NCBI GenBank assembly: GCA_910585545.1
Contig: CAJUFN010000002.1
Location: 184,428 to 248,427, forward strand
Source: an uncultured Lachnospiraceae bacterium
GTDB lineage: Bacteria > Bacillota > Clostridia > Lachnospirales > Lachnospiraceae
DNA: 64,000 bases
Reading direction: 5' to 3'
The position numbers were made by a program, and so were the translations under genes. Shown in pieces: positions 26,356-34,537 of this stretch. The notes under the pieces are model-generated. The model saw only the letters and a list, made by a program, of their open reading frames with translations. It was not told the DNA's origin and searched no databases. Position 1 is the stretch's first letter, and every line of letters begins with the position of its first letter.

Positions 26356-27168
26356 CTAAAACCACAAATTTTTTAAAATTTTTTCAAATTCTCCTTTTTC
26401 CACGAGTCCTATCAACGAATAATAATTGTTCAGATAAACAAATTCTGCCTCATATTTATACTCCTCAGTTCCTTTCAATAAGAGCTTTTTTATTTTTATG
26501 GTTGTTGCTCCCAGTTCCAATTCATATTCTTCGTTCACAATATCTTCAGTATCAGATGCAAAAGATGATTCCTGATAATTTGCCTTGATTTGGAAAGTCA
26601 ATACTTTATCATTGCAATTATATTGAATTTGCGCGTTTTGTGTATTTTCAGAAACCTCTCCGTTTTCAAAATAAGTATTCTCCGGTAAATACATTAATTT
26701 TACTGCATTGAACCCTAATTTTTCTTCCACTTGTCTATAAAACTCTTCTTCACTTCTAACTCCCGACTCTATATTATCCCCATCTTTCGTATCCAGCTGC
26801 GTCATCTCCCGACCGCCAACTTCCTGTTTCTTCTTTTCAAGCAAGTGCTGTGGACCACCCGAACTTGTAATTCCTATACCAACTGCTACTAATGCCGCTG
26901 CTGCAACGAGAAGATATACTCTCTTTTTGGATTTCCCCATCAATTTCAAGGCTTTTCTTTCCTGTTTGCGTTCATACGCATCTATCTTCTCCATAAGCTC
27001 CTCATACATTCTCGGCGGAACCTCTATATCTTTTAGTTCTTCGTCCGCCTCTACTCGCTCGATGATTTTCTGTGCTTCTTTCTCAAAGTCTTCCTGTAAA
27101 AGCCTCTTCAAACGTGCCTCTTCCATATATTCACTTTCTATTTTATTTCCATTCATACGTTTACTCAT
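26356..27168 (-). CDS. anti-sigma-like membrane protein (DUF4367-like)
   Basis: The 270 residues have a cytoplasmic, highly charged N-terminal part (about 1-82), one membrane segment at about 84-101 (VYLLVAAAALVAVGIGI) and an extracytoplasmic domain of about 150 residues (LGFNAVKLMYLPENTYFENG, YKYEAEFVYLNNYYSLIG). This is the layout of anti-sigma factors with a DUF4367-type sensor domain, which usually follow an ECF sigma gene. The best candidate partner is the sigma factor at 28426-28968, on the same strand but separated by the oppositely oriented murG. The pairing is inference. Confidence 0.7.
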   Translation of the reverse strand: MSKRMNGNKIESEYMEEARLKRLLQEDFEKEAQKIIERVEADEELKDIEVPPRMYEELMEKIDAYERKQERKALKLMGKSKKRVYLLVAAAALVAVGIGITSSGGPQHLLEKKKQEVGGREMTQLDTKDGDNIESGVRSEEEFYRQVEEKLGFNAVKLMYLPENTYFENGEVSENTQNAQIQYNCNDKVLTFQIKANYQESSFASDTEDIVNEEYELELGATTIKIKKLLLKGTEEYKYEAEFVYLNNYYSLIGLVEKGEFEKILKNLWF

Positions 27169-27310
27169 ACGACACCTCTTTTTGTATGTTCCTTCCCGTT
27201 TTCTTTACGATAAAAGCCTTCTTTTTTGAAAACTTCTTCCAATCTTTCTTGACCTTTTCTCTGAATCTGATAAGATTAATTCGTAGAGAAAAATTTTAGG
27301 AGGACTCCAA

Positions 27311-28384
27311 ATGAAACGGATTGTTTTAACCGGCGGCGGTACTGCCGGCCATGTTACACCTAATATCGCGTTGATTCCACGATTAAAAGAACTCCACTAC
27401 GATATTCAATATATCGGTTCCTATAACGGAATCGAAAAAGAACTTATTTCACAATTTAACATCCCTTATCACGGTATCTCTTCCGGAAAACTTAGAAGAT
27501 ACTTTAGTCTGAAAAACTTTTCCGACCCATTCCGTGTATTAAAAGGATTTCGTGAAGCAAGTCAATTAATCAAAAAACTTAAGCCGGATGTCATCTTTTC
27601 CAAAGGCGGTTTCGTGTCTGTTCCGGTTGTGATGGCAGGAAAACGTCATCATGTTCCAGTTATCATCCACGAATCCGATATGACACCAGGGCTTGCCAAT
27701 AAATTATCCATTCCTTCCGCAACAAAGGTATGCTGTAACTTTCCGGAGACTTTAAAGAATCTTCCGGAAGATAAAGCAGTTCTTACCGGCTGCCCGATTC
27801 GGCAGGAATTACTTGAAGGAAACCGTAATGCCGCACTGCGATTTACTGGTCTTACTAACGAGAAGCCCATTCTCCTTATCATCGGAGGAAGTCTTGGCTC
27901 CATCGTCGTAAACGATGCAGTACGGGCTATACTTCCTGAATTGTTAAAGCAATTCCAGGTAATCCACCTTTGCGGAAAGAATAAAATTGATGCTTCCCTA
28001 AATGCTCTGCCTGGATATATCCAGTATGAATATATCCAAGATGAGTTAAAAGACTTATTTGCTCTTGCCGATCTGGTAATCTCCAGAGCTGGCGCTAATG
28101 CTATCTGTGAGTTGGCAGCACTTCATAAGCCAAATATCCTGATTCCTCTTTCCGCGAACGCCAGCCGCGGCGATCAGATCTTGAATGCTCATTCCTTTGC
28201 CAAGCAAGGTTTCAGCATCGTTATCGAAGAAGAGGAACTCACACAGAATAAATTAATGGATGCTATTTTAACATTATATCAGAACAAAGATTCTTACATA
28301 GATGCTATGAAGAATTCTCCTCAACAAGATGCTATCCATACGGTTATTAACCTAATTGAACGTGCTGTTTCCAAATCAAAATAA
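27311..28384 (+). CDS. murG: MurG-type UDP-N-acetylglucosamine transferase
   Basis: Adds GlcNAc to lipid I to make lipid II on the inner face of the membrane. The 357 residues show the MurG N-terminal GGGTAGHVTPNIALIPRLKE, SGKLRRYFSLKN, FSKGGFVSVPV, HESDMTPGLANK and the donor-site SRAGANAICELAALHKPNIL with IPLSANASRGDQ. An AGGAGG site precedes the ATG. It stands alone, outside a division/cell-wall cluster, and splits a sigma/anti-sigma-like pair, so it may be a second MurG or have been inserted here. Confidence 0.9.
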   Translation: MKRIVLTGGGTAGHVTPNIALIPRLKELHYDIQYIGSYNGIEKELISQFNIPYHGISSGKLRRYFSLKNFSDPFRVLKGFREASQLIKKLKPDVIFSKGGFVSVPVVMAGKRHHVPVIIHESDMTPGLANKLSIPSATKVCCNFPETLKNLPEDKAVLTGCPIRQELLEGNRNAALRFTGLTNEKPILLIIGGSLGSIVVNDAVRAILPELLKQFQVIHLCGKNKIDASLNALPGYIQYEYIQDELKDLFALADLVISRAGANAICELAALHKPNILIPLSANASRGDQILNAHSFAKQGFSIVIEEEELTQNKLMDAILTLYQNKDSYIDAMKNSPQQDAIHTVINLIERAVSKSK

Positions 28385-28396
28385 ATTTATATGATA

Positions 28397-28427
28397 AGAA
28401 ATAGGTGTCATTCGGACACCTATTTCT
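28397..28427. terminator. bidirectional terminator between murG and sigma gene
   Basis: AGAAATAGGTGTC (28397-28409) pairs perfectly with GACACCTATTTCT (28415-28427) around a five-base loop. The right arm overlaps the stop codon of the convergent sigma-factor gene. Confidence 0.85.
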
Positions 28428-28968
28428 ATTTTATCATAATCATACCATATCTTTCACTATAGTTTTTCTTTATCCATTCTTTTGCCCTATACAATATACT
28501 TTCGAGTACCCCAAGAGTGATCTCCATCTCCTTTGCGACTTCTTTCTGTGGTTTACCTAACACATAGACCAACGTGACTGCCTCATACCAGCGTGTGTTC
28601 TTTTCATACAATGCTTCGAAAATCTCTTGATTGAGAACCACAATTTCATCTGTTCTTTCTTTTTCTAAGATTTCCTCTTCCGGATTATTGTCGGGTAAGT
28701 CGACGCTGTATGAATCCAACTCCTCCCAATCAACAGTAGTCACCTTTTCGTCTTGTTCAAAATATGTCAAACATAATCTTTTCACTGTTATGGCAAGCCA
28801 TGATAAAATTTTAGCTTCTTCTACATGTTCCATATGATGGTAAAATCTTAGAAATGCAATCTGCGTAAGATCACTCGCAACATGAATATCTTTGATATAA
28901 GTCCGTGCTATTTTCAGGATAATTTCTGCATACTCCCTATAGATGCTATCAAATTCTTCCCTTTTCAT
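28426..28968 (-). CDS. ECF-type RNA polymerase sigma factor
   Basis: A 180-residue sigma-70-family factor with region 2 at about residues 5-75 (YREYAEIILKIARTYIKDIH, ASDLTQIAFLRFYHH, AKILSWLAITVKRLC) and region 4 at about 120-170 (YEAVTLVYVLGKPQKEVAKE, GVLESILYRAKEWIKKN). Regions 1 and 3 are absent, as expected for ECF factors. Its probable anti-sigma partner lies 1.3 kb downstream beyond murG. Target promoters are not evident here. Confidence 0.88.
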   Translation of the reverse strand: MKREEFDSIYREYAEIILKIARTYIKDIHVASDLTQIAFLRFYHHMEHVEEAKILSWLAITVKRLCLTYFEQDEKVTTVDWEELDSYSVDLPDNNPEEEILEKERTDEIVVLNQEIFEALYEKNTRWYEAVTLVYVLGKPQKEVAKEMEITLGVLESILYRAKEWIKKNYSERYGMIMIK

Positions 28969-29011
28969 TTACCGCTTTCTCATTTTATCTTTCGTAATTG
29001 TTTATACATTT

Positions 29012-29419
29012 TTAAACGATTTTCGCTAATAATTCTTCTTTATCTGCCTCTGTAAGTTCTCCCATATGCCACCCAAGTCCCACTTTATCTCCTTCATAAC
29101 GTGGTATCAGATGTATATGAAAATGAAACACCGTCTGTCCTGCTGCTTCGTTATTGTTCTGAACAATATTATATCCGTCACAGCCAAGCACTTCCGTCAT
29201 CTTTGTAATCATTTTCTTTGCGAGTACCAAAGCTTTTGCTGCAAGCGCATCGTCAAGCTCATAAAGATTTTTGTAATGCTCCTTCGGAATAATAAGCGCA
29301 TGTCCTTTCGCCGCCGGAGCCGCATCCAGTATTACCCGAAAATCCTCATCCTCATACAAAGTAGCCGTCGGGATGTCCCCATTTGCCAGTTTACAAAAAA
29401 TACAGTTCTCTTTTCTCAT
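29012..29419 (-). CDS. HIT-family nucleotide hydrolase/transferase
   Basis: A 135-residue histidine-triad protein. It opens with CIFCKLANGDIPTATLYED, has HALIIPKEHYKNLYEL, and ends with the catalytic HFHIHLIPR triad. HIT proteins of this size hydrolyse purine nucleoside phosphoramidates and related compounds. The ATG at 29419 follows an AGAGG site; the longer upstream frame overlaps the divergent kinase promoter and is not conserved. Confidence 0.93.
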   Translation of the reverse strand: MRKENCIFCKLANGDIPTATLYEDEDFRVILDAAPAAKGHALIIPKEHYKNLYELDDALAAKALVLAKKMITKMTEVLGCDGYNIVQNNNEAAGQTVFHFHIHLIPRYEGDKVGLGWHMGELTEADKEELLAKIV

Positions 29420-29547
29420 CTTTTTTACCTCTTTCTTTCTGCTCTTATGACTATTCCGCGAAGATTGTCGGAATTTAGAGTATGATTTTCGTTGTTCCTT
29501 CCTTACTTCAGGTGTTACACTTGCATCAAACAAAAGGAGTAGCACCT

Positions 29548-30309
29548 ATGATTACCATAAAAGATTACGAATATTTAAAGACATTAATTTCAGATATCCC
29601 GCAAGCCGAAGCATTACTGGAACGTCTGCGTGAATACCATCTCTTTACAATACACCAGATTTCCCATGAGGTTCGTAATGCCCTCACCTTAGTCGGTGGT
29701 TCTTTGCAAATGCTTGAAGTATACACACCTTCTGTACGCGAACTTCCTTACTGGTCACAGTTAGAAGAAGATGTATCGTCGGCACAGGCACTGTTGGACG
29801 GACTTTCCCAATATAATAACAGTACCACCTTATCTATCCGAACCTTTAATATGAATTATTTTTTAAAATCTCTTGCATTATCTTTTGCGGCATCTATCAC
29901 TGACTCGCAGACTACGTTTACCTCCAGAATATCTTCCCAGATTACTACCTACGAAGGAGATGCTCTAAAACTTCGCAAAGCATTGCTTAACCTCTTAAAA
30001 AATGCTGTCGAAGCTGCCCCAGAAGGTTCTGTCACCTTACATGCCAGTCATTTAGAAAATGGAATTCAAATTGAAATCAAAGATGACGGAAGGGGCATTA
30101 CCAAAGAACAGTTACTACATATTTTCGAACCATTTGCAACCTATAAATCAACCGGCACTGGTCTTGGTCTGCCACTTTCACGCAATACGATTCTTGCTCA
30201 TGGAGGAACTTTAGATATTGTCTCCACTCCGGGGCATGGAACCCTCGCGCGTGTCTTTCTTCCGATACAAAAAAAGGGCTGCGAGGAAACCACCGGCAAT
30301 TCCGCCTAA
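29548..30309 (+). CDS. soluble sensor histidine kinase
   Basis: A 253-residue kinase without membrane segments. The dimerisation/phospho-acceptor region reads IHQISHEVRNALTLVGGSLQ (H box, near residue 40), and the ATPase domain has LLNLLKNAVEAAPEG (N box), IKDDGRGITKEQ (G1) and TGLGLPLSRNTILAHGG (G2). No PAS or other sensor domain is present, so the signal must come through a partner. The ATG at 29548 has an AAAGGAG site. No response regulator lies beside it. Its last 99 bases overlap the convergent rhomboid gene. Confidence 0.88.
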   Translation: MITIKDYEYLKTLISDIPQAEALLERLREYHLFTIHQISHEVRNALTLVGGSLQMLEVYTPSVRELPYWSQLEEDVSSAQALLDGLSQYNNSTTLSIRTFNMNYFLKSLALSFAASITDSQTTFTSRISSQITTYEGDALKLRKALLNLLKNAVEAAPEGSVTLHASHLENGIQIEIKDDGRGITKEQLLHIFEPFATYKSTGTGLGLPLSRNTILAHGGTLDIVSTPGHGTLARVFLPIQKKGCEETTGNSA

Positions 30310-30834
30310 ATGCGCATAGTTATTAATTCCTCCATTTGCTAACCCGTTATACAAACTTATGAATGCCATAAACAAAAGTCCTTGGCTTGTAAGACCTGAA
30401 ATATAACCGCGCCCTTTGATTGCCATCCATATGAGCGCTCCTAATATTGCAAAAACTGCGCCAGACGCACCTGCGCTTACCGAATAATCCCCATTCCCCC
30501 ACTCTACTGCAAGGGATAAAAGATTACCTGTAATTCCGCCAATAAGATAAATTAATACAAACTTAATCTTACCAAGTGCTTTTTCCGCATACCTTCCGAG
30601 GATAACCAACATAAACATATTGTTTGCCAGATGCATGAATCCAAAATGCATAAACATGCTGGTAAGAATCCGATAATATTCTCCCGCTGCGATAGACGGG
30701 AGATATACGGCGCCTTTTTCTAGCATATAAAGTGCGTCCTCTGTATCCCCTCCCAAAGTAAGCAGTACATATACTACTACATTCAAAGCCGCCAGTACTA
30801 TCGTACATGGTGGTACTTTTTCTTGATAATCCAT
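30211..30834 (-). CDS. rhomboid-family intramembrane serine protease
   Basis: A 207-residue membrane protein with six predicted hydrophobic segments. The catalytic serine lies in YSVSAGASGAVFAILGALIW (GxSG motif) and the catalytic histidine in NNYAHLGGIAGGFLAALFL; the conserved MFMHFGFMHLANNMFML segment is also present. It cleaves membrane proteins within the lipid bilayer; the substrate is unknown. The ATG at 30834 follows AGAGGTG. Its C-terminal 33 codons overlap the 3' end of the histidine kinase gene on the other strand. Confidence 0.93.
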   Translation of the reverse strand: MDYQEKVPPCTIVLAALNVVVYVLLTLGGDTEDALYMLEKGAVYLPSIAAGEYYRILTSMFMHFGFMHLANNMFMLVILGRYAEKALGKIKFVLIYLIGGITGNLLSLAVEWGNGDYSVSAGASGAVFAILGALIWMAIKGRGYISGLTSQGLLFMAFISLYNGLANGGINNYAHLGGIAGGFLAALFLYRKKDTREGSMPRSGDNI

Positions 30835-30943
30835 CCTACACCTCTTATATTTGTACACCTGACGTTAATCTTGATAACGTTTCTATTATAAGTGATTCCC
30901 TTCTAAGTTTCAATTCCAACAATTAAGATATTTGGATTATTTC

Positions 30944-30979
30944 CTAATGGTAAAAAAGTTTCCAGTTTCCCCACTTTTC
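30944..30979 (-). repeat. 36-bp direct repeat, distal copy (flanks rloAB)
   Basis: This stretch matches 32906-32941 in 35 of 36 bases (starts CTAATGGTAAAAAAG, ends CCCCACTTTTC). Read on the minus strand it encodes KWGNWKLFYH and a stop, i.e. a copy of the C-terminal end of the DUF6382 protein, here detached from any gene. It lies three bases from the rloB stop codon. Confidence 0.9.
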
Positions 30980-30981
30980 TT

Positions 30982-31602
30982 CTATCTTCTTTCATTCAAA
31001 TATGATGTCAACTCGCCGACTGTTGTCACTGGGTTGCTTTTTCTACTAATTATTCTTTGTTGTTCTCTCCGCAATTTTTCCAGCTGTTTACAAGCTCTTT
31101 GTTTCGCCACCTTTTGATATGGGAGCAATTCATCATAAATATCTTTATTTTTCTCATACTGTTTCAAACGTCCCTTTTTCTTTAACTGCTGTAGAACAGC
31201 CTGACAATCTTCAAGGAAACTATTATATTCTGTAAAATGTAACAAATACCAAAACTCAAATGCCGGATTAGAAAAAGCAATCCGATACCCCTCTTTTTTT
31301 GCAGTCTGTTCTGCTTTTATCAGCATTTCTTCTGTATTTTCATCTCTGTCAAAAACACACCAAATCACATCCCCTTCATCTGGATAATAAGGGTTTATCC
31401 CCATTGTTGCTCTTGCCTTCTGCACTAATTTATCAGCCGCCTTGTATTGTGATGGAATTGGCAAAATGTCTATTCTGCATCCCCTGGAACGAAATCGTTT
31501 AAAATATCTGATTTCCGTTTCTGAACCCTCGCAAATTAAATATACAACGGAATTGCGTTTTCTTCCTGATTGTTTTCTTTCTTTTTCTCTTGTCCGCCTC
31601 AC
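30982..31602 (-). CDS. rloB: RloB-family protein (AbiL-like system, putative effector)
   Basis: A 206-residue RloB-family protein. After a basic start (RRTREKERKQSGRKRN) it shows YLICEGSETEIRYFKRF with E25 and E30, CVFDRDEN with an acidic D-x-D at about 85-87, and FSNPAFEFWYLLHF, a pattern shared with TOPRIM-like nucleases of abortive-infection systems. RloB is found with an ATPase partner in RloAB and in AbiL of lactococci, where it is the likely toxic effector. The start codon overlaps the rloA stop by four bases, so translation is coupled. Nuclease activity is inferred from the family. Confidence 0.88.
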   Translation of the reverse strand: MRRTREKERKQSGRKRNSVVYLICEGSETEIRYFKRFRSRGCRIDILPIPSQYKAADKLVQKARATMGINPYYPDEGDVIWCVFDRDENTEEMLIKAEQTAKKEGYRIAFSNPAFEFWYLLHFTEYNSFLEDCQAVLQQLKKKGRLKQYEKNKDIYDELLPYQKVAKQRACKQLEKLRREQQRIISRKSNPVTTVGELTSYLNERR

Positions 31603-32777
31603 AGATAACTCCCTTCCCCAATAAAAGGAACCGCACCATATCTTCCTTGAAGATAACCTTTGTAAATGTTCTCTCCTTTTCTTGGTGAAAACTCAATCAG
31701 CTCATAGAGTTGCGTTTCCATTGTCCGTTCATTTTTTTCTGCAAAACAAATCTGATCTCGACGCAGAAGCGTCAAGTCTAACAATCCCGTATCATGTGTT
31801 GTAAAAATCAACTGTGTATGCTTTGTATTAATCGCTGAATCCTGCACAATTTCAATCAAATGGCGAGTCAATAGTGGATGCATACTAGCTTCAATCTCAT
31901 CTACCAAAAGGAGCGCCCCTGCTTCCAATGCGTCCAACCATGTTCCAATGCGCGCAAAAAATCTTTGTGTTCCTGTGGATTCCAATTCCATCGGAAGTAC
32001 ATATTGTACTTCTTCTCCCTGTTCATCTACAAGCGAATGAACCGCGGATATCAATGGTTCCTCTTTTGAACCGGTAATCACAATATCTCGAATACCCAAA
32101 TCTGCGAACAGTAATTCCTTTAGTATTCTTTGTTTCAACACACCTCCTTGATTTATAGCCTTCAAAGTAGATTCCGGAGAAGTTTGCTGTTCTAACAAAT
32201 CATAGATTTTCTTTTGAAACCACTGATATGGTTGTTCCGTCTGAACACAATTCCATTCATTTGAAGTTACCAAATATAACCGGTTCTTAGGAGTCCTTCG
32301 TGCCAATGTCATCTGCTCCTGAATGTTTTCACGAAATTCATATCGCTCCCCATCCCTCGAGAAAATCAAGGCTTCTCTTCCTCTTGGCCAATAATAAAGA
32401 TATTCTGAAAGGATTTCACTTTTATCAAATTGATATCCATACGCATATTTAATTCCTTTATAATAATAAATCATCTCAAATGTCGTCGGTTTCATTTGTT
32501 CCTCTGTAAATACAAATGGCTCCTGTGGGAGTGATTCTCCCTTTAAAAGTCGCGCATACTTTCCACAGAGCATTTCCCGCATTAGCCAAATCGCATGAAG
32601 GATATTGCTTTTTCCCGCTGCGTTGGCTCCAAAAAGTGCTATAACTGGAATAAGATTTCTTTTTCTGTCTATATTGATCAAACATTCTTGCATTGTGTTG
32701 TCCTTCGTTGCCTGCATACTGATTACTGCCTTTTCTTTCAACGATCGATGATTTGTTACCGAAAACTGTAATATCAT
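31599..32777 (-). CDS. rloA: RloA-family AAA ATPase (AbiL-like system)
   Basis: A 392-residue SMC/AAA15-type ATPase. Residues 1-20 (ILQFSVTNHRSLKEKAVISM) are the typical beta hairpin before the P-loop LFGANAAGKSN at about 49-58. The Walker B region ALLLVDEIEASMHP lies near 288-301 and the H-loop IFTTHD near 325. In this family the ATPase senses infection and controls the RloB partner. It has its own promoter and a strong AAGGAGGG ribosome site, and forms with rloB a self-contained two-gene unit. The phage trigger is unknown. Confidence 0.88.
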   Translation of the reverse strand: MILQFSVTNHRSLKEKAVISMQATKDNTMQECLINIDRKRNLIPVIALFGANAAGKSNILHAIWLMREMLCGKYARLLKGESLPQEPFVFTEEQMKPTTFEMIYYYKGIKYAYGYQFDKSEILSEYLYYWPRGREALIFSRDGERYEFRENIQEQMTLARRTPKNRLYLVTSNEWNCVQTEQPYQWFQKKIYDLLEQQTSPESTLKAINQGGVLKQRILKELLFADLGIRDIVITGSKEEPLISAVHSLVDEQGEEVQYVLPMELESTGTQRFFARIGTWLDALEAGALLLVDEIEASMHPLLTRHLIEIVQDSAINTKHTQLIFTTHDTGLLDLTLLRRDQICFAEKNERTMETQLYELIEFSPRKGENIYKGYLQGRYGAVPFIGEGSYL

Positions 32778-32805
32778 CTAGCATCCCTCCTTTTTTATTA
32801 CTTTT

Positions 32806-32835
32806 ATTCTATCATTATATTTCTTTCCGAGTCAA
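32806..32835 (-). promoter_or_regulatory. promoter of rloA-rloB
   Basis: On the minus strand TTGACT (32835-32830) and TAGAAT (32811-32806) are separated by 18 bases. It lies between the proximal direct repeat and the rloA ATG, so the cassette carries its own promoter. Confidence 0.6.
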
Positions 32836-32905
32836 TTTTATCATTAATTTTTGCATTTTTTATTCATTTTTCTCTATTAAATTTATTTTTCTACGCTTTT
32901 AGTTT

Positions 32906-32941
32906 CTAATGGTAAAAAAGTTTCCAGTCTCCCCACTTTTC
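32906..32941 (-). repeat. 36-bp direct repeat, proximal copy (3' end of DUF6382 gene)
   Basis: This copy forms the last codons of the DUF6382 gene (KWGDWKLFYH and stop). It differs from the distal copy at one base, changing Asp to Asn. Confidence 0.9.
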
Positions 32942-33667
32942 CTTTTTTCTTTTTTTGCGCCGAAAATAAGAAGAAACATCTTCTCTAATCAACTGAGTTT
33001 GCGGCGCCACATCTATTTCTCCATATCCGCTTTTCTGTTCCCACAGTTCTTCTTCCCTTGTTTCTGCCTCTTCCTTTTTCTCCCTTAAAAACCTCTCTTC
33101 TTCCTTTAGTTCCGTCTTTTCTTCAAGTTGTTCCAAAAGTTCTGCCATACAATAATTTTCCTCCATAGTCACACGATGCAGCCGATATGCAAGATATATT
33201 CCTTCTTTGTCCTCATAATCCATCCTCTCCACAAAGAATTCCGTCAATCTGTGAAAAGCCTCACAAAAATGTTGTTTTTCAAGTGGATAATAACAAAAAC
33301 AATACTCTCCTCCTTGTACAAAAATACTTTCCGGGTCCAGCATAATTTTATTTTCATCCAAAAGATACTCTTTACAAAGCTTTATTACCTCTATTATTTT
33401 TCGTATCAGACTTTTCATTTGTTCACCATTCAGAGACTCCTTTTCATACACATTTTTCAGAGACACCTTACGATTTATTTCATATAAAAAATGAATTTTC
33501 CCCTCTACGCCTCTAAGCTGTAATGGCAATAATCCAGTAATCTTATTCTCCTCCAGCATATACAACTGGTAATCTTTCTCATATAATTCCCCGGATTCTA
33601 TGATGTAATAAGTATGACTAATCCCTCTCTGATAAATTGTTCTCCATTGCTTCTCCAATCTTTTCAC
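32906..33667 (-). CDS. DUF6382-domain protein of the Tad pilus locus
   Basis: A 253-residue cytoplasmic protein starting at GTG 33667, overlapping the TadE-like gene by 50 bases. Residues 10-175 resemble the DUF6382 domain found at the end of Lachnospiraceae Tad loci (RTIYQRGISHTYYIIESGE, YCFCYYPLEKQHFCEAFHRL). Family members usually continue into an FHA domain; here only a charged tail follows (EEKTELKEEERFLREKKEEA), ending at the direct repeat. The FHA domain is therefore missing, perhaps lost, perhaps never present in this lineage. Start choice is uncertain: a TTG four codons in is possible. Confidence 0.72.
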   Translation of the reverse strand: MKRLEKQWRTIYQRGISHTYYIIESGELYEKDYQLYMLEENKITGLLPLQLRGVEGKIHFLYEINRKVSLKNVYEKESLNGEQMKSLIRKIIEVIKLCKEYLLDENKIMLDPESIFVQGGEYCFCYYPLEKQHFCEAFHRLTEFFVERMDYEDKEGIYLAYRLHRVTMEENYCMAELLEQLEEKTELKEEERFLREKKEEAETREEELWEQKSGYGEIDVAPQTQLIREDVSSYFRRKKRKKEKWGDWKLFYH

Positions 33668-34094
33668 CTACTTCTTTTAGCCTCTTCCACTTTCGAATTT
33701 CTTTTTCCGGCTGAGTATAATGCATCCTCGCTTTCACCTTTACATGCAAAAATCCTTTTTCTGCCTTCACTTCCATATATAAAACATCTTCCTGCCACAC
33801 AGCTTGTGTATGAACTTTCGAAAACAACATTAGTTTTCCAGATATCCTGCTGTCAAAATACTGTTTTGCTCTTAACGCCTCTTGTACATTGTTTATCTTT
33901 CTCTCCTCACAGGATACAGCAACCGTCTCATATGCCGCACCTTTTAGTATATTCTTGTCATGATATAAAAATAATGCAAATATCCATAACATTACCCATA
34001 ACATGATAATGGGTACTACATATGCTGCTTCAATCGTAAAACTTGCATTCATGCATTTTCCCCGAACTGCATATGTCTCAAACCGTCTATTCAT
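33618..34094 (-). CDS. TadE-like minor pseudopilin (second)
   Basis: The 158 residues begin at an ATG that overlaps the prepilin peptidase stop by four bases; longer upstream frames only read through that gene. It has a class III prepilin-like signal (MNASFTIEAAYVVPIIMLWV, Glu at the fifth position after the cut) with one membrane segment to about residue 45, and a small extracytoplasmic domain. TadE-type proteins are minor pilins that help assemble or tip the Flp pilus. It is the penultimate gene of the operon. Confidence 0.78.
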   Translation of the reverse strand: MNRRFETYAVRGKCMNASFTIEAAYVVPIIMLWVMLWIFALFLYHDKNILKGAAYETVAVSCEERKINNVQEALRAKQYFDSRISGKLMLFSKVHTQAVWQEDVLYMEVKAEKGFLHVKVKARMHYTQPEKEIRKWKRLKEVGEKIGEAMENNLSERD

Positions 34095-34537
34095 AGAAAC
34101 CATACTCCTATATATCCCCATAATAAATATGGAACAAATGCAATTCTGCTGCTTTTTCCAAAACTTTTTTGCCGAATAATTTCCAAGGTACCAATCATGG
34201 CAGCACTTGCAAAAGCAATAAATAAAAGTATGCAAAGCTTCCATCCTCCAAGCAGCATCCCAAGCCATACCATCAGCCAGCTGTCTCCATATCCGATGGC
34301 CTCTTTGGTAATATAACTAAACACTACAAACATAAGACCTATTATAGCTCCTAATACGCTCCTTATAATTTCTTCTGCCCCGCCAAACAGACACAAAATA
34401 CATACGCTTCCGATTGCTATTCCCAAAAATATCCGCGGTACTCTTTTTGTCTTGATATCAATGACCGTCAACAAAACCAACAACATTGCACCGGCTATCT
34501 TCATTCCTTCATATATTATCTGGTACATTTTGAACAC
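34091..34537 (-). CDS. A24-family prepilin peptidase (TadV/CpaA-like)
   Basis: A 148-residue polytopic membrane aspartic peptidase that cleaves the leader of Flp pilin and pseudopilins. The two catalytic aspartates are visible in TVIDIKTKRVP (near residue 27) and EAIGYGDSWLM (near residue 84). The short size without a methyltransferase domain is typical of TadV. It overlaps its upstream TadE-like gene by about 20 bases and its downstream TadE-like gene by four. Confidence 0.9.
   Translation of the reverse strand: MFKMYQIIYEGMKIAGAMLLVLLTVIDIKTKRVPRIFLGIAIGSVCILCLFGGAEEIIRSVLGAIIGLMFVVFSYITKEAIGYGDSWLMVWLGMLLGGWKLCILLFIAFASAAMIGTLEIIRQKSFGKSSRIAFVPYLLWGYIGVWFL

Larger units (their letters stand above)
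30944..32941 (-). mobile_element. putative integrated defence cassette (rloA-rloB between direct repeats)
   Basis: The segment from 30944 to 32941 contains a promoter, rloA and rloB, tightly bounded by 36-base direct repeats. The repeats equal the 3' end of the neighbouring DUF6382 gene. This is the pattern left when a circular or linear element integrates at the 3' end of a gene and restores that end. No integrase, transposase or relaxase gene is inside, so mobilisation would need a recombinase in trans, or the element is a remnant, or the event was homologous recombination. Confidence 0.6.
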
